Shown: positions 7,449 through 15,428 of the stretch, piece after piece
Layout: the number at the start of each line of letters is the position of its first letter
Position numbering within the stretch: the stretch's first letter is position 1
Assembly (NCBI GenBank): GCA_963714035.1
Contig: OY970224.1
Location: 496,001-560,000 of the forward strand
Reading direction: 5' to 3'
Origin: DATFVB01 sp963714035
GTDB lineage: Bacteria > Acidobacteriota > Thermoanaerobaculia > UBA5066 > DATFVB01
Length of the DNA stretch: 64,000 bases
Translations under genes and position numbers: made by a program
Notes under the pieces: generated by a model
The model's database searches: none
What the model was told of the DNA's origin: nothing
Seen by the model: only the letters and a program-made list of their open reading frames with translations

Positions 7449-9890
7449 TCATGGACCGTAGAGCGGCAGGTTGACGAACTCGTGCGTCAGGATCTTGGCG
7501 GCCTGATCGCGCTGGATGTTGGAGTCCGGGAAGAAGTGGCCGGGGTCGGAGCCGTCAACGACGTGCGCGGCGTACAGAAGCCCCACGCTCTTGCAGACGT
7601 CACCGGAAGAGGGGACGTCGGGGAACGGCGGCGTTCCGGCCGGGATGTTGACCGACGTGACCGAGTTCAGATGATCGGAGCTGTCGCAGTTGTAGGCCCG
7701 TGCTCCGGTGGTGTCGTTGCCGAACAGCGGGATGCTGCCGTCGGGATCGGCCGTATTGCCGAGTTTGACTTCGGCAGCGCGCGCGATGACGACCGCGACC
7801 GCTCCGCGGTTGGCGGCGAGTTCCGGGCAGAACGTGGTGGGCGTGCAGCCGCTCACGACCTTCACGTCTTTCAGGTAGTTGATGTGCTTGCAGAATCCGT
7901 TCGTCGTCGGGACGTCCGTGAACTGCGAGGGGCCCGTCACGCAGTTGTAGTCGCCGCTCGAAGTGGGAACGAGGGTGTCGTTTCCGGCGAGCGAACGGGC
8001 GACGAAAGCGGCGATCTGGGCGCGAATCACCGGATCGGACGGACAGAAGAAGTCTCCGTTTCCGCAGCCGACCGTGATTCGGTTGTGCAGGATCGTCTCG
8101 ATGAAGCGATAGAAGGGATCCGAGCGCGGCACGTCAGGGAACGTATCGCCGATGTGGAGTTTGTAGGTGTGCGTCTCACCCGAGGAGAGCGTCTCTTTGA
8201 AGGTCGTGTCCCAGTGACGCGGATGATCCGCGAGATGCGGCCGGACGCCGGCGACGTTCTCGGTGACCTTCATCTGGTAGCAGTCCCCGGTCGCGGAGTT
8301 GCAATCGGAGTCCGAATTCGCCGGAATCGCACCGTAGTCGGCCGAGCAGTCTTCGATGGTGAGGGTGCCGCCCGAGGGGCTCGTCGGCGTATCGGCGGTG
8401 CCGGTCGTGTCGGGGTCGGGGTTGGAAAGCGTGTTGTGCCACGCCGGGTCGATGCGGACTTCCTCGCCGGGCTCGAAGACGCGATTGACGTCGGAGCTGG
8501 TCGAGATCGGATCCGTCGTGATGCAGTCGGTGTCCGTCGACGAGCTCTCGCGATCGGCCTCGAGCGCGGTCGGCATGTTGTTCGTGTCGACCGTGACCGA
8601 GCAGGAGGCCGTGTTGTCCTCCGTGTTGCGGTCGCACTGGTCGGCCGCGACGCTGGCCTGGTTGTTGATCGGACCCGAGTCCACCGCCGTGACGCGGATG
8701 TGGACGGGCACCGACGAGTCGCCTGCGACGATCGAACCCACGTTGCACGTCACCGTCGGCAGGAGGCTCGTGTCGCATCCGCCGTCGTTCGAAACGTACG
8801 TCACGCCGGCCGGAAGGACGTCGGTGATCGTGACGTTGGTCGCTGCCACGCTCGGATCGTTGTTGGTCGCGACGAGCTCGTACTGGTAGTCGGTGCCGCC
8901 GCCGATCTCGGTGACCGGCGCCGGGCAGGTAACCGGGATCTTCGTGATCGAGTCCCCCGGCGGGCAGACCGACAGGCACGCCTTCGTCAGGGAGAGGTCG
9001 ACGCTCTGGCAGATCGCCGTCGTCACCGACGAAGTGTTGTTGGCCGTGTTGCCGTCGTTGGTGTCCGACGAAACCGTCGCCGTGTTCGTGATCGACGTCG
9101 TCCCGTCGTTGGGCGCCGTGACGGTCAGATCGAACGACACCGACGAACCGTTCGTGAGGGTCGCAATCGTGCACTGACCCGGCAGGGCCGTGAACGTCGA
9201 GCAGTCGAGGCCGCCCGTCACGTTGTCGACCGAGCCGAATGCGGCAGAGCCGACCGAGAAGCTGTCCCCGACGACGACGTTCGACGCGTCGGACGGACCG
9301 TTGTTCGTCGCGGAAATGTGGTACGTGATGCTCTCCAGACCCGGAACCGTCCCGCCGGGCGCCGGCGAGGTCTGGGTCTTCGTCACCGACAGGTCGGCCG
9401 ACTGGACGACCGTGAAGCCGGCGCCGTCGCAGCCGGTGTTGTTCGACGAATTCGGGTCGTTCGAGCTGCTGCCGGTGATCGACGCGCAGTTCGTGATGAC
9501 CGTGTCGACCGGGGTCGACGGGCTCACCGTCGCCGTGATCGTCAGCGTGTCATTCGACCCGTTGCCGATCCCCTCGACGCTGCACGATACGGTCTGGGCG
9601 ACCACGGTGCACTTGTCGGGCACCGTGGCGATCGCGCTGATGTTCGTCAGATTGCCGTCCAGCGTGTCGCTGAGCGTGATCTTGTTCGCGCCGTTGGGTC
9701 CGAAGTTGTGGAGGGTGATCGTGTAGGTGACCGTCTGGCCGCCGGCCGCCGTCCCTCCCGTGTTGTTCGTCTTGGTGACGCCGACGTCGGCTGTCGACGT
9801 TGCAAACGCCGCAGAGGCCGTCAGAAGAAACGCGGTACAGAGACTGAGAATGTACCCGAACGGGGTTCCCCGGGGCTTCCTGGCAATCAT
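7449..9890 (-). CDS. Secreted DUF11-repeat protein with C-terminal SLH-like domains (copy 1)
   Basis: The protein has 813 residues. The start is ATG 9890, chosen because GGGAGG lies just upstream and because it gives the same length as the twin at 10594-13035; a frame extension to 9917 is not needed. Residues 1-30 are a classic signal peptide ending SAAFA. Residues ~31-430 hold about three DUF11/CARDB-like beta repeats (motifs ADVGVTKTN, ADLSVTKTQ, VDLSLTKAC) with many paired cysteines. Residues ~430-575 are a linker. Residues ~579-813 hold three SLH-like modules (TFPDVPRSDPF, QFTDVPTTNGF, PFPDVPSSGDV) with C-x-x-x-x-x-C pairs that ordinary SLH domains lack. It is probably anchored at the cell surface. 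It differs from copy 2 by only about seven residues after the signal peptide. Confidence 0.88.
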   Translation of the reverse strand: MIARKPRGTPFGYILSLCTAFLLTASAAFATSTADVGVTKTNNTGGTAAGGQTVTYTITLHNFGPNGANKITLSDTLDGNLTNISAIATVPDKCTVVAQTVSCSVEGIGNGSNDTLTITATVSPSTPVDTVITNCASITGSSSNDPNSSNNTGCDGAGFTVVQSADLSVTKTQTSPAPGGTVPGLESITYHISATNNGPSDASNVVVGDSFSVGSAAFGSVDNVTGGLDCSTFTALPGQCTIATLTNGSSVSFDLTVTAPNDGTTSITNTATVSSDTNDGNTANNTSSVTTAICQSVDLSLTKACLSVCPPGDSITKIPVTCPAPVTEIGGGTDYQYELVATNNDPSVAATNVTITDVLPAGVTYVSNDGGCDTSLLPTVTCNVGSIVAGDSSVPVHIRVTAVDSGPINNQASVAADQCDRNTEDNTASCSVTVDTNNMPTALEADRESSSTDTDCITTDPISTSSDVNRVFEPGEEVRIDPAWHNTLSNPDPDTTGTADTPTSPSGGTLTIEDCSADYGAIPANSDSDCNSATGDCYQMKVTENVAGVRPHLADHPRHWDTTFKETLSSGETHTYKLHIGDTFPDVPRSDPFYRFIETILHNRITVGCGNGDFFCPSDPVIRAQIAAFVARSLAGNDTLVPTSSGDYNCVTGPSQFTDVPTTNGFCKHINYLKDVKVVSGCTPTTFCPELAANRGAVAVVIARAAEVKLGNTADPDGSIPLFGNDTTGARAYNCDSSDHLNSVTSVNIPAGTPPFPDVPSSGDVCKSVGLLYAAHVVDGSDPGHFFPDSNIQRDQAAKILTHEFVNLPLYGP

Positions 9891-10064
9891 TTCCGATCCT
9901 CCCTTTCTGAAAAGCAAACGGTGGGCGCTTTAGAAACACTCGGCAAGTGAAGTCCGATGCCCCTCCCTTCGGTTGTTCATTGGACAATCTTTCGATGGGG
10001 ATGAGGAGCGCCGCAGCAGAGCCCGTGGCTCTCAGCTGAGGGCGCGCGCTCATCGATCGCGGGG

Positions 10065-10165
10065 TTTTCGAGCATGTCAAGTCGCCGAGCGAATCGTCGC
10101 GAGGCGGCCTCACGCGTCCGAAGATCTTGCGTTTCTGTCGAGAAATCGTAGCAAATGCTCTGCCG
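10065..10165 (-). promoter_or_regulatory. Upstream element of copy 1, homologous to 13212-13320
   Basis: This stretch can be aligned by eye to the region upstream of copy 2: the blocks CCTCAC.CGTC, AGATCTTGC and AGCAAA..CTGCC occur in the same order. In both cases the element lies about 175-285 bp upstream of the start codon. It has diverged far more than the coding sequence. It is probably part of the ancestral promoter or 5' untranslated region of the gene pair; its function is unknown. Confidence 0.45.
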
Positions 10166-10404
10166 AAACTGCAAGCGAAGGGGATTCAACGCTTGAGAGT
10201 TTTCGACGTTTCGATAAGCCCCTGTCCTTCAAGCAGTTTAGGGCGTCACTCGGGTTGTCGACCGGGCGCCCGGAGCCGGTCCGGGGTCGAGGTCCTGGCC
10301 GCGGAATTGCCATTTTTTGAGAGTATCCTCACCGATCTTTGGTCAGACCTTGTCCATGCTCACCGTCAAAGATGCGGCGGGAGCGCTGAAAGCTCTTTGC
10401 GCCC

Positions 10405-10434
10405 GAAAAAGAAGGGCCCCTCTTTCGAGGGACC
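10405..10434 (-). terminator. Second, probably ancestral, terminator of copy 2
   Basis: On the minus strand an 8-bp stem (GGTCCCTC / GAGGGGCC with one G-U pair) with a GAAA loop is followed by CTTCTTTTTC. It sits directly beyond the copied csaB-like fragment and about 100 bp beyond the main terminator of copy 2. The simplest reading is that it was the original terminator of copy 2 before the 3' flank of copy 1 was copied in. Confidence 0.6.
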
Positions 10435-10522
10435 AGCCCTCCGCCGCCGACGAGAACCGCGTCGCAGGATTCGACCGCGCGGAGGAGCTCGGCGAAATCC
10501 GAGCGCCGGAAGGACTCGACGC
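10435..10522 (-). pseudogene. Duplicated fragment of the pyruvyl-transferase gene
   Basis: Positions 10435-10522 repeat 7045-7132 with one visible mismatch (GACCGC for GACGGC). That source corresponds to residues ~58-87 of the large glycosyltransferase fusion. At its right end the fragment joins directly to the sequence that begins at 7368 beside the terminator of copy 1, through the 9-bp direct repeat ACTCGACGC (7124-7132 and 7368-7376). Relative to the source, 244 bp are missing, including the start codon, so the fragment cannot be expressed as a gene. Confidence 0.85.
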
Positions 10523-10531
10523 GAGCAGAAG

Positions 10532-10562
10532 AAAAAAGGGGCGCCTCGTTTCGAGGCGCCCC
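10532..10562 (-). terminator. Intrinsic terminator of the second DUF11-SLH gene
   Basis: This is the same 11-bp stem, 3-nt loop and U6 run as at 7386-7416, about 30 bp after the stop of the gene at 10594-13035. The flanking bases are also the same apart from a 1-base indel, showing that the duplicated tract extends past the terminator. Confidence 0.9.
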
Positions 10563-10593
10563 GAGAGCGGCCGGAGTGTCCGCCGTCAGAAGG

Positions 10594-13035
10594 TCATGGA
10601 CCGTAGAGCGGCAGGTTGACGAACTCGTGCGTCAGGATCTTGGCGGCCTGATCGCGCTGGATGTTGGAGTCCGGGAAGAAGTGGCCGGGGTCGGAGCCGT
10701 CAACGACGTGCGCGGTGTACAGAAGCCCCACGCTCTTGCAGACGTCACCGGAAGAGGGGACGTCGGGGAACGGCGGCGTTCCGGCCGGGATGTTGACCGA
10801 CGTGACCGAGTTCAGATGATCGGAGCTGTCGCAGTTGTAGGCCCGCGCTCCGGTGGTGTCGTTGCCGAACAGCGGGATGCTGCCGTCGGGATCGGCCGTA
10901 TTGCCGAGTTTGACTTCGGCAGCGCGCGCGATGACGACCGCGACCGCTCCGCGGTTGGCGGCGAGTTCCGGGCAGAACGTGGTGGGCGTGCAGCCGCTCA
11001 CGACCTTCACGTCTTTCAGGTAGTTGATGTGCTTGCAGAATCCGTTCGTCGTCGGGACGTCCGTGAACTGCGAGGGGCCCGTCACGCAGTTGTAGTCGCC
11101 GCTCGAAGTGGGAACGAGGGTGTCGTTTCCGGCGAGCGAACGGGCGACGAAAGCGGCGATCTGGGCGCGAATCACCGGATCGGACGGACAGAAGAAGTCT
11201 CCGTTTCCGCAGCCGACCGTGATTCGGTTGTGCAGGATCGTCTCGATGAAGCGATAGAAGGGATCCGAGCGCGGCACGTCAGGGAACGTATCGCCGATGT
11301 GGAGTTTGTAGGTGTGCGTCTCACCCGAGGAGAGCGTCTCTTTGAAGGTCGTGTCCCAGTGACGCGGATGATCCGCGAGATGCGGCCGGACGCCGGCGAC
11401 GTTCTCGGTGACCTTCATCTGGTAGCAGTCCCCGGTCGCGGAGTTGCAATCGGAGTCCGAATTCGCCGGAATCGCACCGTAGTCGGCCGAGCAGTCTTCG
11501 ATGGTGAGGGTGCCGCCCGAGGGGCTCGTCGGCGTATCGGCGGTGCCGGTCGTGTCGGGGTCGGGGTTGGAAAGCGTGTTGTGCCACGCCGGGTCGATGC
11601 GGACTTCCTCGCCGGGCTCGAAGACGCGATTGACGTCGGAGCTGGTCGAGATCGGATCCGTCGTGATGCAGTCGGTGTCCGTCGACGAGCTCTCGCGATC
11701 GGCCTCGAGCGCGGTCGGCATGTTGTTCGTGTCGACCGTGACCGAGCAGGAGGCCGTGTTGTCCTCCGTGTTGCGGTCGCACTGGTCGGCCGCGACGCTG
11801 GCCTGGTTGTTGATCGGACCCGAGTCCACCGCCGTGACGCGGATGTGGACGGGCACCGACGAGTCGCCTGCGACGATCGAACCCACGTTGCACGTCACCG
11901 TCGGCAGGAGGCTCGTGTCGCATCCGCCGTCGTTCGAAACGTACGTCACGCCGGCCGGAAGGACGTCGGTGATCGTGACGTTGGTCGCTGCCACGCTCGG
12001 ATCGTTGTTGGTCGCGACGAGCTCGTACTGGTAGTCGGTGCCGCCGCCGATCTCGGTGACCGGCGCCGGGCAGGTAACCGGGATCTTCGTGATCGAGTCC
12101 CCCGGCGGGCAGACCGACAGGCACGCCTTCGTCAGGGAGAGGTCGACGCTCTGGCAGATCGCCGTCGTCACCGACGAAGTGTTGTTGGCCGTGTTGCCGT
12201 CGTTGGTGTCCGACGAAACCGTCGCCGTGTTCGTGATCGACGTCGTCCCGTCGTTGGGCGCCGTGACGGTCAGATCGAACGACACCGACGAACCGTTCGT
12301 GAGGGTCGCAATCGTGCACTGACCCGGCAGAGCCGTGAACGTCGAGCAGTCGAGGCCCCCCGTGACGTTGTCGACCGAGCCGAATGCGGCAGAGCCGACC
12401 GTGAAGCTGTCCCCGACGACGACGTTCGACGCGTCGGACGGACCGTTGTTCGTCGCGGAAATGTGGTACGTGATGCTCTCCAGACCCGGAACCGTCCCGC
12501 CGGGCGTCGGCGAGGTCTGGGTCTTCGTCACCGACAGGTCGGCCGACTGGACGACCGTGAAGCCGGCGCCGTCGCAGCCGGTGTTGTTCGACGAATTCGG
12601 GTCGTTCGAGCTGCTGCCGGTGATCGACGCGCAGTTCGTGATGACCGTGTCGACCGGGGTCGACGGGCTGACCGTCGCCGTGATCGTCAGGATGTCGTCC
12701 CCGCCGTTGCCGATCCCCTCGACGCTGCACGATACGGTCTGGGCGACCACGGTGCACTTGTCGGGCACCGTGGCGATCGCGCTGATGTTCGTCAGATTGC
12801 CGTCCAGCGTGTCGCTGAGCGTGATCTTGTTCGCGCCGTTGGGTCCGAAGTTGTGGAGGGTGATCGTGTAGGTGACCGTCTGGCCGCCGGCCGCCGTCCC
12901 TCCCGTGTCGTTCGTCTTGGTGACGCCGACGTCGGCCGTCGACGTTGCAAACGCCGCAGAGGTCGTCAGAACAAGCGCGGTACAGAGGGCAAGGGCGAAA
13001 CTGATGGGTACTCTCAATGGTCTCTTGGCCGTCAT
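10594..13035 (-). CDS. Secreted DUF11-repeat protein with C-terminal SLH-like domains (copy 2)
   Basis: This 813-residue twin of the protein at 7449-9890 has the same architecture: signal peptide 1-30, DUF11-like repeats to ~430, three cysteine-containing SLH-like modules from ~579. The start ATG at 13035 has AAGGAAGG about 6 bases upstream. The signal peptide differs clearly (basic MTAKRPLRV and a different hydrophobic core), while the mature part differs at only about seven positions: N/D in the first repeat, a cluster S/G, N/D, T/I near residue 110, then A/T, S/T and one A/T near the C-terminus. Differences are concentrated in the first third. This fits recent gene conversion with copy 1 as donor. 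Expression may differ between copies because the upstream regions have diverged. Confidence 0.88.
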   Translation of the reverse strand: MTAKRPLRVPISFALALCTALVLTTSAAFATSTADVGVTKTNDTGGTAAGGQTVTYTITLHNFGPNGANKITLSDTLDGNLTNISAIATVPDKCTVVAQTVSCSVEGIGNGGDDILTITATVSPSTPVDTVITNCASITGSSSNDPNSSNNTGCDGAGFTVVQSADLSVTKTQTSPTPGGTVPGLESITYHISATNNGPSDASNVVVGDSFTVGSAAFGSVDNVTGGLDCSTFTALPGQCTIATLTNGSSVSFDLTVTAPNDGTTSITNTATVSSDTNDGNTANNTSSVTTAICQSVDLSLTKACLSVCPPGDSITKIPVTCPAPVTEIGGGTDYQYELVATNNDPSVAATNVTITDVLPAGVTYVSNDGGCDTSLLPTVTCNVGSIVAGDSSVPVHIRVTAVDSGPINNQASVAADQCDRNTEDNTASCSVTVDTNNMPTALEADRESSSTDTDCITTDPISTSSDVNRVFEPGEEVRIDPAWHNTLSNPDPDTTGTADTPTSPSGGTLTIEDCSADYGAIPANSDSDCNSATGDCYQMKVTENVAGVRPHLADHPRHWDTTFKETLSSGETHTYKLHIGDTFPDVPRSDPFYRFIETILHNRITVGCGNGDFFCPSDPVIRAQIAAFVARSLAGNDTLVPTSSGDYNCVTGPSQFTDVPTTNGFCKHINYLKDVKVVSGCTPTTFCPELAANRGAVAVVIARAAEVKLGNTADPDGSIPLFGNDTTGARAYNCDSSDHLNSVTSVNIPAGTPPFPDVPSSGDVCKSVGLLYTAHVVDGSDPGHFFPDSNIQRDQAAKILTHEFVNLPLYGP

Positions 13036-13211
13036 TCCATTCCTTCCTTTTAAAAAATGATGATTTAGCTACTCAAACGGAGAACCGGAATTCGTCTTCA
13101 GCGGCCCCGCCGCAATCCGTGCCTGTAAAAAAACCTTGCCACTGCCGGAGCCGCAAGGCAACCCGCCATGGAACAGGTGTCCGGGCAAAGTCTTCTCGAG
13201 TCGCGCGTGAG

Positions 13212-13320
13212 TCTAACATGCCAAGACGCCTCACGATTGCTCGCGGGGCGACCTCACACGTCGGAGATCTTGCTGGGCTGCGGGCGAATCTAGCAAACCT
13301 GCTGCCGCCTCCGCAACGAA
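13212..13320 (-). promoter_or_regulatory. Upstream element of copy 2, homologous to 10065-10165
   Basis: It aligns to the region upstream of copy 1 at the same distance from the start codon (blocks CCTCAC.CGTC, AGATCTTGC, AGCAAA..CTGCC). It is probably a conserved remnant of the ancestral promoter or leader. No operator symmetry was obvious. Confidence 0.45.
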
Positions 13321-13433
13321 AATCGGGGCGAAGGCCCATGGCCCGATCCTGCGCGCAAGTACAGTATCAACAGTGCCTTACCTGCCCATGCAGAAAGGAA
13401 CTCTCCTCGACTCAGGCGATCTACGAATAATTC

Positions 13434-13451
13434 CCGACGGAATCCCGTCGG
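13434..13451 (-). terminator. Hairpin downstream of tRNA-Gly, possible terminator
   Basis: A perfect 7-bp stem (CCGACGG / CCGTCGG) with a 4-nt loop lies about 70 bp past the tRNA on its strand, followed by GAATTATT, which is a poor U-tract. A role as the tRNA/glycogen operon terminator is plausible but weakly supported. Confidence 0.4.
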
Positions 13452-13518
13452 ATCGTTGACAATTTTTTGTAGTCGATTCTTGATCGAATTCGAATATTCG
13501 GCGAGTCGCGCGGTGTCT

Positions 13519-13593
13519 TGGAGCGGGCAATCGGGATCGAACCGACGACATTCAGCTTGGGAAGCTGACGTTCTACCGCTGAACTATGCCCGC
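13519..13593 (-). tRNA. tRNA-Gly(CCC), CCA encoded
   Basis: On the minus strand the sequence folds into a full cloverleaf. The acceptor stem is GCGGGCA / TGCCCGC, the D arm contains GTTCAGCGGTAGAAC, and the anticodon stem TCAGC/GCTGA encloses the loop TTCCCAA, giving anticodon CCC (reads GGG). The T arm contains GGTTCGATCCC. The discriminator base is U and the CCA end is encoded (13521-13519). It begins about 50 bp after the stop of the GH57 gene and may be processed from the glycogen operon transcript or have its own promoter in that gap. Confidence 0.95.
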
Positions 13594-13643
13594 ACGCCCC
13601 GGATTCTAGCCGAGGGGATACCGGCTCACAAGCAAGCCGGCGC

Positions 13644-15428
13644 TCAGCGCGGCGCCGCGAATCCGAGGAGCTCCCCGAGCCTCTCGAAGCCGGCAAGCCA
13701 GGCCGACGCCGACGCGTCGCCGGCGCTGGCCTGCTTCCTCACCGTCCGGGCCACGTTCTCCCTCATACGGTAGTAGACGTTCTGCCCGTTCCAGAGATCG
13801 ACTGGAAAAGGGAGCCTGGAGGCAAGCGCGGCGACCTTCTGCCACGCCTCGAGGAGTGCCGCGTCGGTGGGATCCTTTTCGAATGCTTCGGCGACGCCGG
13901 TCATGGCGCGAGACATCGCGCGGCCCGGATCCTGCGTCTCCAGATGCGAGGGGTGAGGGGGCCCCGGCATCCCGACGTACCGTTCGTACACGGCGGCCCC
14001 GTCGGGAAGCTCCGGAGAATTCCCTCGCGCCCCGCGGAGGTGCTCGAGGAATCCCGGTTCGAGCGGCTCGTGGAAGAGCTCCTCCGCGATCTCGAGCGCG
14101 CGCGCCGCGTAGAGGATCACCTGCCGCGCCTCGAGGCCGGCCACGTCGTCGAAGAACCAGCCGCAGCTCGTGTACATGCGGAGCGCCTGCCGCTGGAGGT
14201 CCAGCAGCCGGAAGGCCTCGCCGCGCTCCCCGCGGGTGAGCGGCCGCCGCGCGTGCCAGGCGAAGAACGACTCTTCCCCCTTCCGGCCGTCGCGGAAGAG
14301 CGGGAGGGCGTCGTCTCTCGCCTTCCACGGATCGGCGAGGAGCTCTGCCGCGCGCGCCTCGAATCGCGGCGAAATCGCGTCGCGCAGCCAGTCGAAGGCC
14401 TCGCGCATCGGCGCCCGCCAGAGCTGGGAGCCCCCGGCGACCCGGCAGCCGCAGTCGCGCTCCCAGCGGCCGACGCCGTGGGCGCAGCTCCAGGAGCTGC
14501 GCGGAACGATCTCGACTTCGTCCTGCGGCGGGCGGCGTTCGAGATGCTCGCCGTAGTTCGTGAGTCGCGCGGCGGAGCCGCCCTCGATCCGCGCGAGCGC
14601 GGCGGCCAGAGCCATGTCGCCGTGCGCGTGATGGTGCCCGTAGGACTCGCCGTCGGTCGCGACGTGGCGGAGCCCGTCGGTCTCCGCCCCGAGGAGGCGG
14701 GCGACGAAATTCTCCGCGCTGTCGAGCAGCCGCTCGAACGCGATCGCGCGCGAGACCGACCCGTCGTAGAAGAAGACGGCGATCCGTCGGCCCGACGGCA
14801 GGGGAGCGAAGTACGGCCGCGTCGTGTCGACCTTCTCTCCCGAGACGTCCGTCCATTCCGCGCCGCCGACCGGCCGAACGCGGGCGGCCTGCCGCGGAGC
14901 GAGCACCGTGAACCGGATCCCGAGCTCGGCGAGCGTCTCGAGCGTCTCGACGTCGGCGGCGGTCTCGGGAAGCCACATCCCTTCCGGAGAGCGCCCGAAG
15001 CGGGCTTCGAAGTCGCGGAATCCCCACACGACCTCCGTGCGCCGGTCCCGGGAATCCGAGAGCGGGAGGATCGCGTGATGGTAGGCCTGCGCCATCGCGG
15101 ACCCGTGGCCGGAGAAGCGCCGCGCGCTCTCCCGGTCGGACGCGAGGATCGCCGCGTAGACCCTCGGCGCGTGCTCTTCGAGCCAGGAGAGCAGCGTCGG
15201 GCCGACGTCGAAGCTGATCCGGGAGAAGTTGTCGACGAGGGCTTCGATCCGGCCGCCGGAGTCGAGGATGCGCGCGGCCGTGTTGGGCCCGTAGCACTCG
15301 GCGGTGATGCGCTCGTTCCAGTCGTGGTACGGCGCCGCGGACGGCTGGACCTCGATCTCGCCGGTCCACGGGTCCTCGCGCGGCGGCTGGTAGAAGTGGC
15401 CATGGATGCAGACGGCGCGCTCGGTCAT
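13644..15428 (-). CDS. Glycoside hydrolase family 57 enzyme (alpha-glucan acting, DUF3536-type)
   Basis: The protein has 594 residues. The start ATG at 15428 overlaps the glgB stop (ATGA). The N-terminus has the GH57 opening IHGHFYQPPRE. The region GMWLPETAAD (about residue 150) carries the expected nucleophile glutamate, and VATDGESYGHH (about residue 256) carries the expected acid/base aspartate. The C-terminal half has a DUF3536-like part with SCGWFFDD. GH57 enzymes hydrolyse or transfer alpha-glucans. As the last gene of the glycogen operon it probably trims or debranches glucan, but amylase, branching and 4-alpha-glucanotransferase activities cannot be separated by eye. There is no signal peptide, so it should be cytoplasmic. 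Confidence 0.85.
   Translation of the reverse strand: MTERAVCIHGHFYQPPREDPWTGEIEVQPSAAPYHDWNERITAECYGPNTAARILDSGGRIEALVDNFSRISFDVGPTLLSWLEEHAPRVYAAILASDRESARRFSGHGSAMAQAYHHAILPLSDSRDRRTEVVWGFRDFEARFGRSPEGMWLPETAADVETLETLAELGIRFTVLAPRQAARVRPVGGAEWTDVSGEKVDTTRPYFAPLPSGRRIAVFFYDGSVSRAIAFERLLDSAENFVARLLGAETDGLRHVATDGESYGHHHAHGDMALAAALARIEGGSAARLTNYGEHLERRPPQDEVEIVPRSSWSCAHGVGRWERDCGCRVAGGSQLWRAPMREAFDWLRDAISPRFEARAAELLADPWKARDDALPLFRDGRKGEESFFAWHARRPLTRGERGEAFRLLDLQRQALRMYTSCGWFFDDVAGLEARQVILYAARALEIAEELFHEPLEPGFLEHLRGARGNSPELPDGAAVYERYVGMPGPPHPSHLETQDPGRAMSRAMTGVAEAFEKDPTDAALLEAWQKVAALASRLPFPVDLWNGQNVYYRMRENVARTVRKQASAGDASASAWLAGFERLGELLGFAAPR

Larger units (their letters stand above)
9918..10434. 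other. Intergenic region between the twin genes
   Basis: This non-coding stretch of over 500 bp contains the upstream region of copy 1 (minus strand), a diverged element shared with the upstream region of copy 2, and a second terminator hairpin. Small frames inside it show no family features and I treat them as chance. No clear sigma-70 -35/-10 pair could be identified. Confidence 0.6.
13036..13518. other. Intergenic region between copy 2 and tRNA-Gly
   Basis: The region holds the upstream sequence of copy 2, the element at 13212-13320, a 7-bp hairpin at 13434-13451 and an AT-richer patch around 13455-13500. I see no convincing coding sequence in either direction. Confidence 0.6.

Noticed and set aside
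5481..9950. Very long plus-strand open frame (almost 1500 codons) opposite the glycosyltransferase fusion and the first DUF11-SLH gene, and a similar one at 10576-13053
   Set aside because: The translation is low-complexity, rich in R, G, D and V, with no domains, and it spans two minus-strand genes with clear domains. It results from high GC and strong codon bias on the opposite strand.
9977..10189. Short minus-strand frame upstream of copy 1 and a similar one at 13073-13339
   Set aside because: They look alike only because the underlying non-coding DNA is homologous; starts, lengths and residues are not conserved as a protein would be.
13519..13593. tRNA-Gly as a phage or island attachment site
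   Set aside because: No integrase, no duplicated tRNA 3' end and no phage genes nearby.
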